DNA of 56,911 bases, taken from Psychrosphaera sp. F3M07 (GTDB lineage Bacteria > Pseudomonadota > Gammaproteobacteria > Enterobacterales > Alteromonadaceae). Below, piece by piece: positions 26,615 through 33,438 of this stretch; position 1 is the first letter of the stretch, and every line of letters starts with the position of its first letter. The translations under genes and the position numbers were made by a program. The stretch is taken from positions 1-56,911 of the forward strand of contig NZ_JAHKPJ010000021.1 of NCBI RefSeq assembly GCF_018860345.1, read 5' to 3'. The notes beneath the pieces are model-generated. The model was not told the origin of the DNA, made no database searches, and was given only the letters and a program-made list of their open reading frames with translations.

Positions 26615-26654
26615 CAGATGCTTTCGAACCCTCGGGTTCGCTAATATAAATCTG
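26615..26654. repeat. Spacer hairpin element CAGAT...ATCTG, copy 1
   Basis: Spacer between tRNA-Glu copies 2 and 3: CAGAT and ATCTG enclose an inner GAACCC/GGGTTC repeat. A degenerate second copy lies at 26784-26822 after tRNA-Glu copy 3, and a third at about 27094-27132 inside the decayed region. The GGGTTCG in it matches the tRNA T-loop, giving a ready point for recombination. Confidence 0.65.
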
Positions 26655-26697
26655 ATGTTAAAAGTATAATTATTAAAACTAATTTGAAGTACCTAGT

Positions 26698-26773
26698 GCT
26701 CCCATCGTCTAGAGGCCTAGGACACCGCCCTTTCACGGCGGTAACAGGGGTTCGAATCCCCTTGGGAGTACCA
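26698..26773 (+). tRNA. tRNA-Glu (TTC), copy 3
   Basis: Identical to the other tRNA-Glu copies; preceded and followed by spacers carrying the CAGAT...ATCTG element. Confidence 0.97.
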
Positions 26774-26783
26774 CTTCAAGTTT

Positions 26784-26822
26784 CAGATGCTTTCGTACCT
26801 ACGGGTTACTAATATTAATCTG
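26784..26822. repeat. Spacer hairpin element, copy 2
   Basis: CAGATGCTTTCGTACC followed by GGGTTACTAAT and ATCTG: a diverged copy of the spacer element at 26615-26654. The inner pairing is partly lost. Confidence 0.6.
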
Positions 26823-26896
26823 AGCTTGAGATTACAGCTTCAAATGGCCAAGTTCAGTTATTTGCCTTACATAAGTAGGGGAGGTGACAACAAGAC

Positions 26897-26972
26897 GCTC
26901 CCATCGTCTAGAGGCCTAGGACACCGCCCTTTCACGGCGGTAACAGGGGTTCGAATCCCCTTGGGAGTACCA
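26897..26972 (+). tRNA. tRNA-Glu (TTC), copy 4
   Basis: Last intact tRNA-Glu of the operon, identical to the others, followed by a strong terminator. Confidence 0.97.
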
Positions 26973-26981
26973 CATTAAAGA

Positions 26982-27006
26982 AACCAGCTAATAGCTGGTT
27001 TTTTTT
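26982..27006 (+). terminator. Terminator of the tRNA-Ala/tRNA-Glu operon
   Basis: AACCAGCTA and TAGCTGGTT form a nine-base-pair stem followed by T residues. A damaged copy (AAACCAGCTTATGCTGTTTT) recurs at about 27152-27178, evidence that the array tail was duplicated together with its terminator. Confidence 0.85.
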
Positions 27007-27029
27007 CGTTTAAATTTTATGATGTGTTT

Positions 27030-27083
27030 TTTCACGGCGGTAACAGGGGTTCGCTCTTACAAACTCTGGCCTTGGGTGTACCA
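27030..27083 (+). pseudogene. tRNA-Glu fragment 1, chimeric 3' half
   Basis: Keeps the anticodon TTC, the 3' anticodon stem, variable loop and first half of the T-arm (ACAGGGGTTCG), then 16 foreign bases (CTCTTACAAACTCTGG, 27054-27069) replace AATCC, then the acceptor end CCTTGGGTGTACCA. The 5' half is gone. Not a working tRNA. Confidence 0.85.
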
Positions 27084-27111
27084 CATTTAAGTTCAGATAT
27101 ATCGAACCCTA

Positions 27112-27146
27112 GGGTTCACTCTTATAATCTGGCCTTGGAAGTAACA
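27112..27146 (+). pseudogene. tRNA-Glu fragment 2, tail only
   Basis: GGGTTCACTCTTATAATCTGG followed by CCTTGGAAGTAACA. It is the same chimeric T-arm/acceptor junction as fragment 1 but fused to the spacer hairpin on its left; CCA is damaged. A degenerate terminator copy follows at about 27152-27178. Confidence 0.75.
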
Positions 27147-27214
27147 TTAAAGAAACCAGCTTATGCTGTTTTTTTTTCGTCTAGAGTTTAGGTTTAAGTT
27201 ATTAGGTGAGTAGT

Positions 27215-27268
27215 TTTCAAGGCGGTAACAGGGGTTCACTCTTTCAAACACTGGCCTTGGGAGTACCA
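27215..27268 (+). pseudogene. tRNA-Glu fragment 3, chimeric 3' half
   Basis: Retains TTTCAAGGCGGTAACAGGGG, then GTTCACTCTTTCAAACACTGG in place of the T-arm 3' strand, and a perfect acceptor tail ending TACCA. Same architecture as fragment 1 with diverged insert. Confidence 0.82.
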
Positions 27269-27299
27269 CATTTAGTTTAGCTTTTTCACCTATATGTCA

Positions 27300-27323
27300 T
27301 AAAAAAACCAGCAATTAGCTGGC
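27300..27323 (-). terminator. Rho-independent terminator of rnhA
   Basis: On the minus strand CCAGC and GCTGG enclose a five-base loop and are followed by TTTTTTT, about 20 bases past the rnhA stop. Confidence 0.75.
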
Positions 27324-27343
27324 TCTTCAATTTAACAATAAGA

Positions 27344-27805
27344 TTAACCTTTAAAACCAACGTCATCGATTAATTTACTAGATTCGGCCGCTTCTCTGGC
27401 TAAATCATCAACAAGTTCGTTTTCTGGGTGTCCTGAGTGACCTTTGACCCAATGCCATGAGATCGTATGGTCTTTTACTTGTTCATCAAGCGCTTTCCAT
27501 AAATCTACATTTTTAACGGGTTGTTTGGCGGCCGTTTTCCAGCCATTTTTTTTCCAATTAATAATCCACTTAGTAATGCCATCTTTAACGTAATTACTGT
27601 CTGTTGTGATATCTAATGTACAAGGTTGCTTTAACGCTTCTAAACCTTTAATTACAGCTAGTAACTCCATTCGATTGTTGGTGGTTTTTTTATAGCCTTG
27701 GCTGAGTTCTTTTTTACTGCCGTTATAAATTAGCAGGGCACCGTATCCGCCTGGACCTGGGTTGCCTAAACAAGAGCCATCTGTGAAAAGTTGAACTGAT
27801 TTCAT
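27344..27805 (-). CDS. rnhA: Ribonuclease HI (RnhA)
   Basis: Cleaves the RNA strand of RNA-DNA hybrids during replication and R-loop removal. 153 residues (E. coli 155). Catalytic residues are visible in [17 protein letters not shown] (D9), NRMELLAV (Glu), TDSNYV (Asp) and the C-terminal [14 protein letters not shown] (Asp); the basic handle region [21 protein letters not shown] is present. It is divergent from dnaQ with 87 bases between, the arrangement also found in E. coli. Confidence 0.97.
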   Translation of the reverse strand: MKSVQLFTDGSCLGNPGPGGYGALLIYNGSKKELSQGYKKTTNNRMELLAVIKGLEALKQPCTLDITTDSNYVKDGITKWIINWKKNGWKTAAKQPVKNVDLWKALDEQVKDHTISWHWVKGHSGHPENELVDDLAREAAESSKLIDDVGFKG

Positions 27806-27892
27806 AAGGAAGATTTTCCAAATAGATGATATTCATAAGAAATAGGGGTTATACTCCATAATGAAGTTAAAGAACAATAAAATGAAAAGAAA

Positions 27893-28600
27893 ATGGCAAA
27901 ACGACAAATAATTTTAGATACAGAAACAACAGGTATTGACCCAAGACAAGGGCACAGAATCATTGAGATCGGTTGTGTAGAAATGATAAACCGTCGTTTA
28001 ACAGGTAATAACTTTCATGTTTATATTAATCCTAGACGTGCGATAGAAGATGAAGCCATTGGTGTCCATGGTATTACCAATGAATTCCTAAAAGATAAAC
28101 CATTGTTTAAAGATGTAGCGGATGAGTTTTTTGACTATATCAAAGGCGGAGAGTTAGTGATCCATAATGCACCATTTGATATTGGGCATATGGATAACGA
28201 GTTCGGTATTTTGTGGCAAGACTGGACTGGAACTGAAGATTTTTGTCCAGTGGTCGATACATTAGTAATGGCAAGAGAAAAACATCCGGGCCAAAAAAAT
28301 AGCTTAGATGCATTATGCCGCCGATATGAAATTGACAATACTCACCGCATGTTACATGGAGCACTATTAGACTCGGAAATATTAGCTGATGTTTACCTTC
28401 AAATGACAGGTGGACAAGTGGCGATGGATTTGGCTCATCAATTATTAAACGCAAATAATGCGGATAATACCCAGACAATAGTGAAACAAAGAAATTTAAA
28501 TGTGGTTTACGCAACTGAAAGTGAAATCTTAGATCACGATGCAAGATTAACTTTAATAGAAGAAAATGGTGGAACAAGTTTGTGGCGAAACATTCAATAA
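27893..28600 (+). CDS. dnaQ: DNA polymerase III epsilon subunit (DnaQ)
   Basis: Proofreading 3'-to-5' exonuclease of the replicase. 235 residues (E. coli 243). DEDDh motifs: ILDTETTGI (D9, E11), IHNAPFDIGHMDNEF, and HGALLDSEILADVYLQMTGGQ with the catalytic His and Asp. The C-terminal tail that binds the alpha subunit is present but short. Its last 19 bases overlap the next gene, suggesting translational coupling. Confidence 0.97.
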   Translation: MAKRQIILDTETTGIDPRQGHRIIEIGCVEMINRRLTGNNFHVYINPRRAIEDEAIGVHGITNEFLKDKPLFKDVADEFFDYIKGGELVIHNAPFDIGHMDNEFGILWQDWTGTEDFCPVVDTLVMAREKHPGQKNSLDALCRRYEIDNTHRMLHGALLDSEILADVYLQMTGGQVAMDLAHQLLNANNADNTQTIVKQRNLNVVYATESEILDHDARLTLIEENGGTSLWRNIQ

Positions 28601-29994
28601 TTTATGCCTGGTTAATTTTAACGCTTATAGCGGTATTGCCTAGTTTCGCTAATAATATCGATCCAGTTAATCCAACCAAAACATTAAATGTACCAAAGCT
28701 CGAGTTCCTAAAGAACTATGAGGGCCAAAATGAAATAAAAATATTAAATAACCGCTTTCGTGTGGATTACCACGTTAAAGAGGTTATGTTACTTTTTTTT
28801 AGAAAACATGGCTCCAAACCTATTGTATTAATCCAACCTGATGGTTCAAAGATATACCCTAAAGATGCCAATGCTAAAACCATAGAATGGCACGCTGATA
28901 TCAGTTATGACTTAATCAAACTTCAAGACCCAATGCCTGGACCGTGGCAAGCGGTTGGAAGAATCTTAGCGGACAGTAAAATTCTAGTTTTATCAGACAT
29001 TGAACTTCAAGCTGACTTATTTCCTTCACTCATGTTTCAGCACGAAATCATCAAAGCCGAAGCAAGAGTCATTAATGCCAATGAAATGATAAAAGCAAAA
29101 AGTTTTAATGAAGTGATCACCCTTAAAGCAAGTTTATACCCTAGTAAGGACCCTGAAAAAGAAAACTTTGGTTCAGACATATATCAGTTTGGGGAGTTTT
29201 TAGATAATGGTAAAGGGCTCGATGAAAGGCCTCGTGATGGTGTATTTACAATAGAATATAAAATTGACACTGGTTATGGTGAGTGGATACCTAATTATCG
29301 AGTTAACGCGCAGTTATTTACGCGTGAGTTAGAACAAGAGCCTGTAATAATATTGCCTTCACCAGTGTCCTTTACTGCTATACCAGCTGAAATTAATGAG
29401 GAAAGTGGTGAAGTAGGGCGTTATCACTATGTCACCTTTAATGTCGATGATACATATGTGGACAACTTAAGTTTGTTATTTCAAGGGACTATTAAATTTC
29501 CGAACGGCGATAAACAAACATTTAGTATTGATGGGTTACAAGAACGTCGTTTAGAAATATTTAATGGTGAGTTTGGTACGTTTAAAGTTGAAATGGATGT
29601 GTTTGGGACGACAAAAGATGGCCGTGAAATATATTTAGATTTACCTGAATTTCAATTTGTGACGGTTGAACCTGAAATTGAATATATTGAATTGCCTGAA
29701 ATGACCGAGATGGATACGGTAGTAAAAAAAGTTGCACCGCCTGAGCCAGATTTTCCATTACCTTTAATTATATTAATGAATGTGTTGATTTTGGCATTTG
29801 GTTTCTTAGTGATCTGGTTATTTGTATTAAAAAGAAATATTAAAAATCCATTTGCTGGCTTAATAAAGAAAAAAGAAAAAACGCCAGTTGAGCCGGAAAC
29901 TGTCGAAAAACCAAAGACAGAGAAGCCTGAGAAAAAATCGCCAATAGTGGATGAATCTGATGATATTTTAGACTTAAGTCTGCCAGAAGATTAG
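28582..29994 (+). CDS. TIGR03503-like membrane-anchored periplasmic protein
   Basis: 470 residues. An N-terminal signal peptide (IIYAWLILTLIAVLPSFAN) leads into a long beta-rich periplasmic region (about 25-390), one transmembrane helix (LPLIILMNVLILAFGFLVIWLFVL, about 395-418) and an acidic and proline/lysine-rich cytoplasmic tail ending DDILDLSLPED. This matches, to my recollection, the uncharacterised TIGR03503 family of Shewanella/Vibrio relatives. Translation starts at GTG 28582 inside dnaQ. Function unknown. It is inserted between dnaQ and the tRNA-Asp genes that directly follow dnaQ in E. coli. Confidence 0.75.
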   Translation: MAKHSIIYAWLILTLIAVLPSFANNIDPVNPTKTLNVPKLEFLKNYEGQNEIKILNNRFRVDYHVKEVMLLFFRKHGSKPIVLIQPDGSKIYPKDANAKTIEWHADISYDLIKLQDPMPGPWQAVGRILADSKILVLSDIELQADLFPSLMFQHEIIKAEARVINANEMIKAKSFNEVITLKASLYPSKDPEKENFGSDIYQFGEFLDNGKGLDERPRDGVFTIEYKIDTGYGEWIPNYRVNAQLFTRELEQEPVIILPSPVSFTAIPAEINEESGEVGRYHYVTFNVDDTYVDNLSLLFQGTIKFPNGDKQTFSIDGLQERRLEIFNGEFGTFKVEMDVFGTTKDGREIYLDLPEFQFVTVEPEIEYIELPEMTEMDTVVKKVAPPEPDFPLPLIILMNVLILAFGFLVIWLFVLKRNIKNPFAGLIKKKEKTPVEPETVEKPKTEKPEKKSPIVDESDDILDLSLPED

Positions 29995-30030
29995 AAATTG
30001 ACCACTTGAACAGATATCTGAAAAAAAGGG

Positions 30031-30059
30031 TTGACGGTATGGACTTCAGACTTTAATAT
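30031..30059 (+). promoter_or_regulatory. Promoter of the tRNA-Asp array
   Basis: TTGACG (30031-30036), a 17-base spacer and TAATAT (30054-30059), then a GC-rich discriminator CCGCGCCG. The first tRNA-Asp begins 40 bases after the -10 box. Confidence 0.87.
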
Positions 30060-30099
30060 CCGCGCCGTTGTTTAGCAAAGCTAACGACATGTAAGTCAG

Positions 30100-30176
30100 G
30101 GAGCGGTAGTTCAGTTGGTTAGAATACCGGCCTGTCACGCCGGGGGTCGCGAGTTCGAGTCTCGTCCGTTCCGCCA
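30100..30176 (+). tRNA. tRNA-Asp (GTC), copy 1
   Basis: 77 bases with encoded CCA; anticodon loop CTGTCAC, anticodon GTC. Complete cloverleaf. Confidence 0.97.
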
Positions 30177-30233
30177 CTTATATTGTCATTTGTTAAAAAA
30201 CACTAAGTTGTGATTAGTAAGAAACATTAAACT

Positions 30234-30310
30234 GGAGCGGTAGTTCAGTTGGTTAGAATACCGGCCTGTCACGCCGGGGGTCGCGAGTTCGAGTCTCGTC
30301 CGTTCCGCCA
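30234..30310 (+). tRNA. tRNA-Asp (GTC), copy 2
   Basis: Identical to copy 1; 57-base spacer between them. Confidence 0.97.
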
Positions 30311-30342
30311 TTTAATGTTAATGCTAAAAGTGTTCAAAAGCT

Positions 30343-30419
30343 GGAGCGGTAGTTCAGTTGGTTAGAATACCGGCCTGTCACGCCGGGGGTCGCGAGTTCG
30401 AGTCTCGTCCGTTCCGCCA
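30343..30419 (+). tRNA. tRNA-Asp (GTC), copy 3
   Basis: Identical to copies 1 and 2, 32 bases after copy 2. Confidence 0.97.
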
Positions 30420-30456
30420 CTTTTGAGACATTATTTTGATTAATACCCCTTAATCA

Positions 30457-30508
30457 CATCTTCAACGGATGTAAAACCTACCACTGCGGAGCGGTAGTTC
30501 AGTTGGTT
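30457..30508 (+). repeat. Direct repeat leading into pseudo-tRNA and tRNA-Asp
   Basis: A 52-base block (CATCTTCAACGGATG ... GGAGCGGTAGTTCAGTTGGTT) is repeated exactly 116 bases later at 30573-30624. The first copy leads into the broken tRNA at 30488, the second into the intact tRNA-Asp copy 4. Confidence 0.85.
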
Positions 30509-30574
30509 CGGCTTTTATGAAGAGCAGCGGCCTGTCAGGTCGGGTTCCGAGTTAGAGTTTCGTTTGTTCCGCCA
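30488..30574 (+). pseudogene. Expanded pseudo-tRNA-Asp 1
   Basis: 87 bases. The 5' acceptor and D-arm start are intact (GGAGCGGTAGTTCAGTTGGTT), then CGGCTTTTATGAAGAGCAG replaces the D-arm 3' part, followed by a changed anticodon arm (GGCCTGTCAGGTC), a mutated T-arm and TTCCGCCA. The anticodon GTC can still be read, but the arms no longer pair properly. Confidence 0.85.
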
Positions 30575-30603
30575 TCTTCAACGGATGTAAAACCTACCAC
30601 TGC

Positions 30604-30680
30604 GGAGCGGTAGTTCAGTTGGTTAGAATACCGGCCTGTCACGCCGGGGGTCGCGAGTTCGAGTCTCGTCCGTTCCGCCA
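30604..30680 (+). tRNA. tRNA-Asp (GTC), copy 4
   Basis: Intact, identical to copies 1-3, lying between pseudo-tRNA 1 and pseudo-tRNA 2. Confidence 0.97.
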
Positions 30681-30752
30681 TCATTTCCAAGTAATATTCC
30701 TCTAGTTTTAATTCCTAACTTTTCTTTCAAGCTATTTATATACATTCCCTTT

Positions 30753-30890
30753 TCAAAAATAAAATCCGTCATCTTTAACAAATGTGAAATCTACCAATGC
30801 GGAGCGGTAGTTCAGTTGGTTCGGCTTTTATGAAGATCATCGGCCTGTCACGCCGGGGGCGCATTCTTTGCGGCTAAGAGTGAGTCTCGT
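30753..30890 (+). repeat. 138-base duplicated block containing a pseudo-tRNA, first copy
   Basis: Nearly identical to 30984-31121, offset 231 bases; I can find only about three or four mismatches by eye. It contains upstream spacer plus most of the expanded pseudo-tRNA, so the insertion events predate the duplication. Confidence 0.85.
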
Positions 30891-30910
30891 TGTTCTTATT
30901 AAGAGTGCCA
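30801..30910 (+). pseudogene. Expanded pseudo-tRNA-Asp 2
   Basis: About 110 bases. Intact start and a perfect anticodon arm (CGGCCTGTCACGCCG), but with extra sequence after GGTTCG (GCTTTTATGAAGATCAT) and a second insert after the variable loop (GCATTCTTTGCGGCTAAGAG). The 3' end is altered to AAGAGTGCCA. Confidence 0.85.
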
Positions 30911-31031
30911 TATTTCCTAGTTATCTCCTTGTATTAAATTCACTCTCAAAGCTAACGTTTAAATCAGATCATATATTTCATTCTCAAAAATAAAATCCGT
31001 CATCTTTAACAAATGTGAAATCTACCAATGC

Positions 31032-31131
31032 GGAGCGGTAGTACAGTTGGTTCGGCTTTTATGAAGATCATCGGCCTGTCACGCGGGGGGCGCATTCTTT
31101 GCGGCTAAGAGTGAGTCTCGTCCGTTTTCCA
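31032..31131 (+). pseudogene. Expanded pseudo-tRNA-Asp 3
   Basis: About 100 bases, a duplicate of pseudo-tRNA 2 with the same two inserts and point changes (TAGTACAG, CACGCGGGGG). The T-arm end TCTCGTCCGTT remains, but the CCA end is lost (TTTTCCAC). Confidence 0.83.
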
Positions 31132-31227
31132 CTAATAACGCAGTAGCCCCAGAATCCATCAGTTCTATTACTTCTAAGATAAGGAGTATTGCGTTAATAA
31201 ATTCAGTGTTTGAAGATTTAGAGCTTG

Positions 31228-32031
31228 TTACTTGTTCTTAAATGGCATGGTTAATAAACCAAGAAGTGAGGCGTTTTGTTTGGCTTGGGGGTATTCAATT
31301 AGGCCAATATCAAGTTTATCATCAGTTTTATTAGCCTGGTTCTTATAACTACCAAATAGCTTATCCCACCAAATAACACTAAAACCATAATTTGAATTGG
31401 TTTCAGTTACAACTTGGCTATGGTGTATTCGGTGTAACACTTGAGTCATTAGAACTAGTCTTAATGGCTTTTCAATGGCGTCAGGTAAGCGTATGTTGGC
31501 GTGGTTGAATAATGCCAAGCCGTTTAACGCAATTTCAAATATAAGCACGGCAATGGCTGGAACGCCTAATGTGGTGACTGCAACAAACTTGACCGATATG
31601 CTAATAACAATTTCAATTGGATGAAAACGTAGACCTGTACTGGTATCGACATGTGCATCAGCGTGATGGACTTTATGTAAACGCCACAGCATAGGTACTT
31701 TATGAAATAACCTGTGTTGCCAATAAATTAAGATATCTAATAGTAAAAGGCACAATACAACGATTAGCCAATAGGGAATGTTGTTCGTCAACAGTGGTTG
31801 ATTAAACAAGCCGATGCCATGTTCTGCATTGTACAAAGCTACCGCAGTTAAACCGATTGGAACCACGAGTCTTGCTAATAAAGACGAGGTAAATACTAAG
31901 CCAAAGTTAGCTAACCAGCGTTTAGTATTTTCAATGGGGGATTGGCGTGCAGGTATCCGCCATTCCAGTAACATCATTATTACTAAAATGCTGAAAAAGA
32001 AACCAAGTCGCCACCATACTTCGTTAGTCAT
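31228..32031 (-). CDS. Sterol desaturase / fatty acid hydroxylase superfamily membrane protein
   Basis: 267 residues with about five hydrophobic segments and the di-iron histidine boxes: HRLFH, HKVHHAD and the later HRIHHSQ, with a further His near LFNHANI. Enzymes of this superfamily hydroxylate or desaturate lipid chains or sterols at the membrane. The residue pattern (LLDILIYWQHRLFHKVPMLWRLHKVHHAD) is the common bacterial form of unknown substrate. It overlaps the phosphatidyltransferase gene by eight bases and ends the seven-gene cluster. Confidence 0.9.
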   Translation of the reverse strand: MTNEVWWRLGFFFSILVIMMLLEWRIPARQSPIENTKRWLANFGLVFTSSLLARLVVPIGLTAVALYNAEHGIGLFNQPLLTNNIPYWLIVVLCLLLLDILIYWQHRLFHKVPMLWRLHKVHHADAHVDTSTGLRFHPIEIVISISVKFVAVTTLGVPAIAVLIFEIALNGLALFNHANIRLPDAIEKPLRLVLMTQVLHRIHHSQVVTETNSNYGFSVIWWDKLFGSYKNQANKTDDKLDIGLIEYPQAKQNASLLGLLTMPFKNK

Positions 32032-32716
32032 TTTCTACCTTAGCTGTAGGATTTGCTGTTTTGTTATTTCCTTCAGTGTCGCTATTTACCGTTAAATCTA
32101 ATTCTTGTTGTTTAAGCGTATGATAACCACCATGTATTCGAGTGAAAATAGTAATCGCACAGGCGATAGCAAAGACACTGGCTAACAAAACAAAATGCTG
32201 TGGCCAAATACAAAAAGCAATGAATAAAGCAATGGTTTCAGTGCCTTCAGTGAGTCCATTTAAATAATAAAAACTTTTGTACTTAAATTGCGGCTTTTCT
32301 AATTTATATTTTTCTGCGGCGATGGCAAAGGCCAAAAAGCTCGAGCCTGTGCCAATAAATGTAGCGAGTAATATAGCTCCCGCTATAGCATTTTGCTCAG
32401 GGTTGGCCAAAATAAAGCCAAGGGGAATAGCGGCGTAAAATAAAAAATCTAACGTAATATCTAAATAACCACCGGCACTAGAGCTTTGGTTTGCGTAGCG
32501 GGCAAGTGCGCCATCCAATCCATCAAAAACGCGATTAAGTACAATCGCAGTTAATGCACCGTACCATAATTCAAATGCTAATAACGGCACTGCTAACATG
32601 CCAATAATAAAACCAACTAAGGTGAGTTGATCCGCAGTAACGCCACGCTTGTGTAATAAGCTAACAGCAGGTAATAATATGGGTTTGATAACAGGCGTAA
32701 TAAATTTATCTAACAT
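32024..32716 (-). CDS. ynjF: CDP-alcohol phosphatidyltransferase, YnjF-like
   Basis: 230 residues, multi-pass inner-membrane enzyme. The family motif DG-x2-AR-x8-G-x3-D-x3-D is complete at D68 G69 ... A72 R73 ... G82 ... D86 ... D90. It moves a phosphatidyl group from CDP-diacylglycerol to an alcohol; the acceptor is unknown. E. coli has ynjF at the end of the ynjABCDEF cluster, and here it follows ynjD by ten bases, so the association is conserved while ynjE (sulfurtransferase) is missing. The C-terminal 25 residues are a polar tail. Confidence 0.88.
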   Translation of the reverse strand: MLDKFITPVIKPILLPAVSLLHKRGVTADQLTLVGFIIGMLAVPLLAFELWYGALTAIVLNRVFDGLDGALARYANQSSSAGGYLDITLDFLFYAAIPLGFILANPEQNAIAGAILLATFIGTGSSFLAFAIAAEKYKLEKPQFKYKSFYYLNGLTEGTETIALFIAFCIWPQHFVLLASVFAIACAITIFTRIHGGYHTLKQQELDLTVNSDTEGNNKTANPTAKVEND

Positions 32717-32726
32717 GTGACTTCTC

Positions 32727-33383
32727 TTAAGAATTGCCTTTTAAGTGATCTTGCGATTGCAGTGTTATGATTTTACCTTGAGCGGCTTCTGCGTCGTTAA
32801 TATCATGTGTCACCATAATGGCAGGCAGCTTATATTCACGGATCAGGTCAAACACCAATTTTCGTGTATCCACACGTAGTTGAGTATCCAGTTTGCTAAA
32901 CGGTTCGTCCAATAGAATGGCTTTGGGGTCGCTTAATAACATTCGTAATAATGCGACTCTCGCTTGTTGTCCACCCGATAAATTATCAGGATGGCGTTCA
33001 CCCAAGCCCGCTAACCCAACTTGTTCAAGTGCCTGTTCTATTTTTTGCTTACGTTGTTTTTTTTCACCTTTAGGCATTGCAAAAGCAATGTTACCTGCAA
33101 CGGTTAAGTGTGAAAATAACAAAGCGTCTTGATATAACACGCCAATATGGCGTAGATGAGCCGGTAAATTATTAATGTTTTGGCCGTTCAAGCAGACTTC
33201 GCCTTTGGCACTAAAGTCATTACCAAGTGTGCCTGTTAACCAATTTAATAAACTGGATTTACCACTGCCTGATGGGCCCATAATCGTTAATATATCACCA
33301 CCATTCACTTGCTCATTTAACTTGAGTAATAGTTGGCCTTGTTGATACAAGGTTAAGTTTTTGATGTGTAAAGATGATTGCAT
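32727..33383 (-). CDS. ynjD: ABC transporter ATP-binding protein, YnjD-like
   Basis: 218 residues (E. coli YnjD 217). Walker A GPSGSGKSS, Q-loop YQDALLFSHLTV, signature LSGGQQARVALLR, Walker B AILLDEPFSKLD and switch His in VTHDINDAEAA. Energises import through the YnjC permease. It lies 55 bases after the permease gene on the same strand. Confidence 0.92.
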   Translation of the reverse strand: MQSSLHIKNLTLYQQGQLLLKLNEQVNGGDILTIMGPSGSGKSSLLNWLTGTLGNDFSAKGEVCLNGQNINNLPAHLRHIGVLYQDALLFSHLTVAGNIAFAMPKGEKKQRKQKIEQALEQVGLAGLGERHPDNLSGGQQARVALLRMLLSDPKAILLDEPFSKLDTQLRVDTRKLVFDLIREYKLPAIMVTHDINDAEAAQGKIITLQSQDHLKGNS

Positions 33384-33438
33384 TAAAGACCTTTCTAACT
33401 GTACTGAATAAACATAGAAATTTTAAATTTGGACATAA

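Noticed and set aside
26282-26978. Open reading frames running through the tRNA-Ala and tRNA-Glu genes
   Set aside because: They are translations of tRNA sequence (repeated SSRGLGHRPFTAVTGVRIPLG) and not genes.
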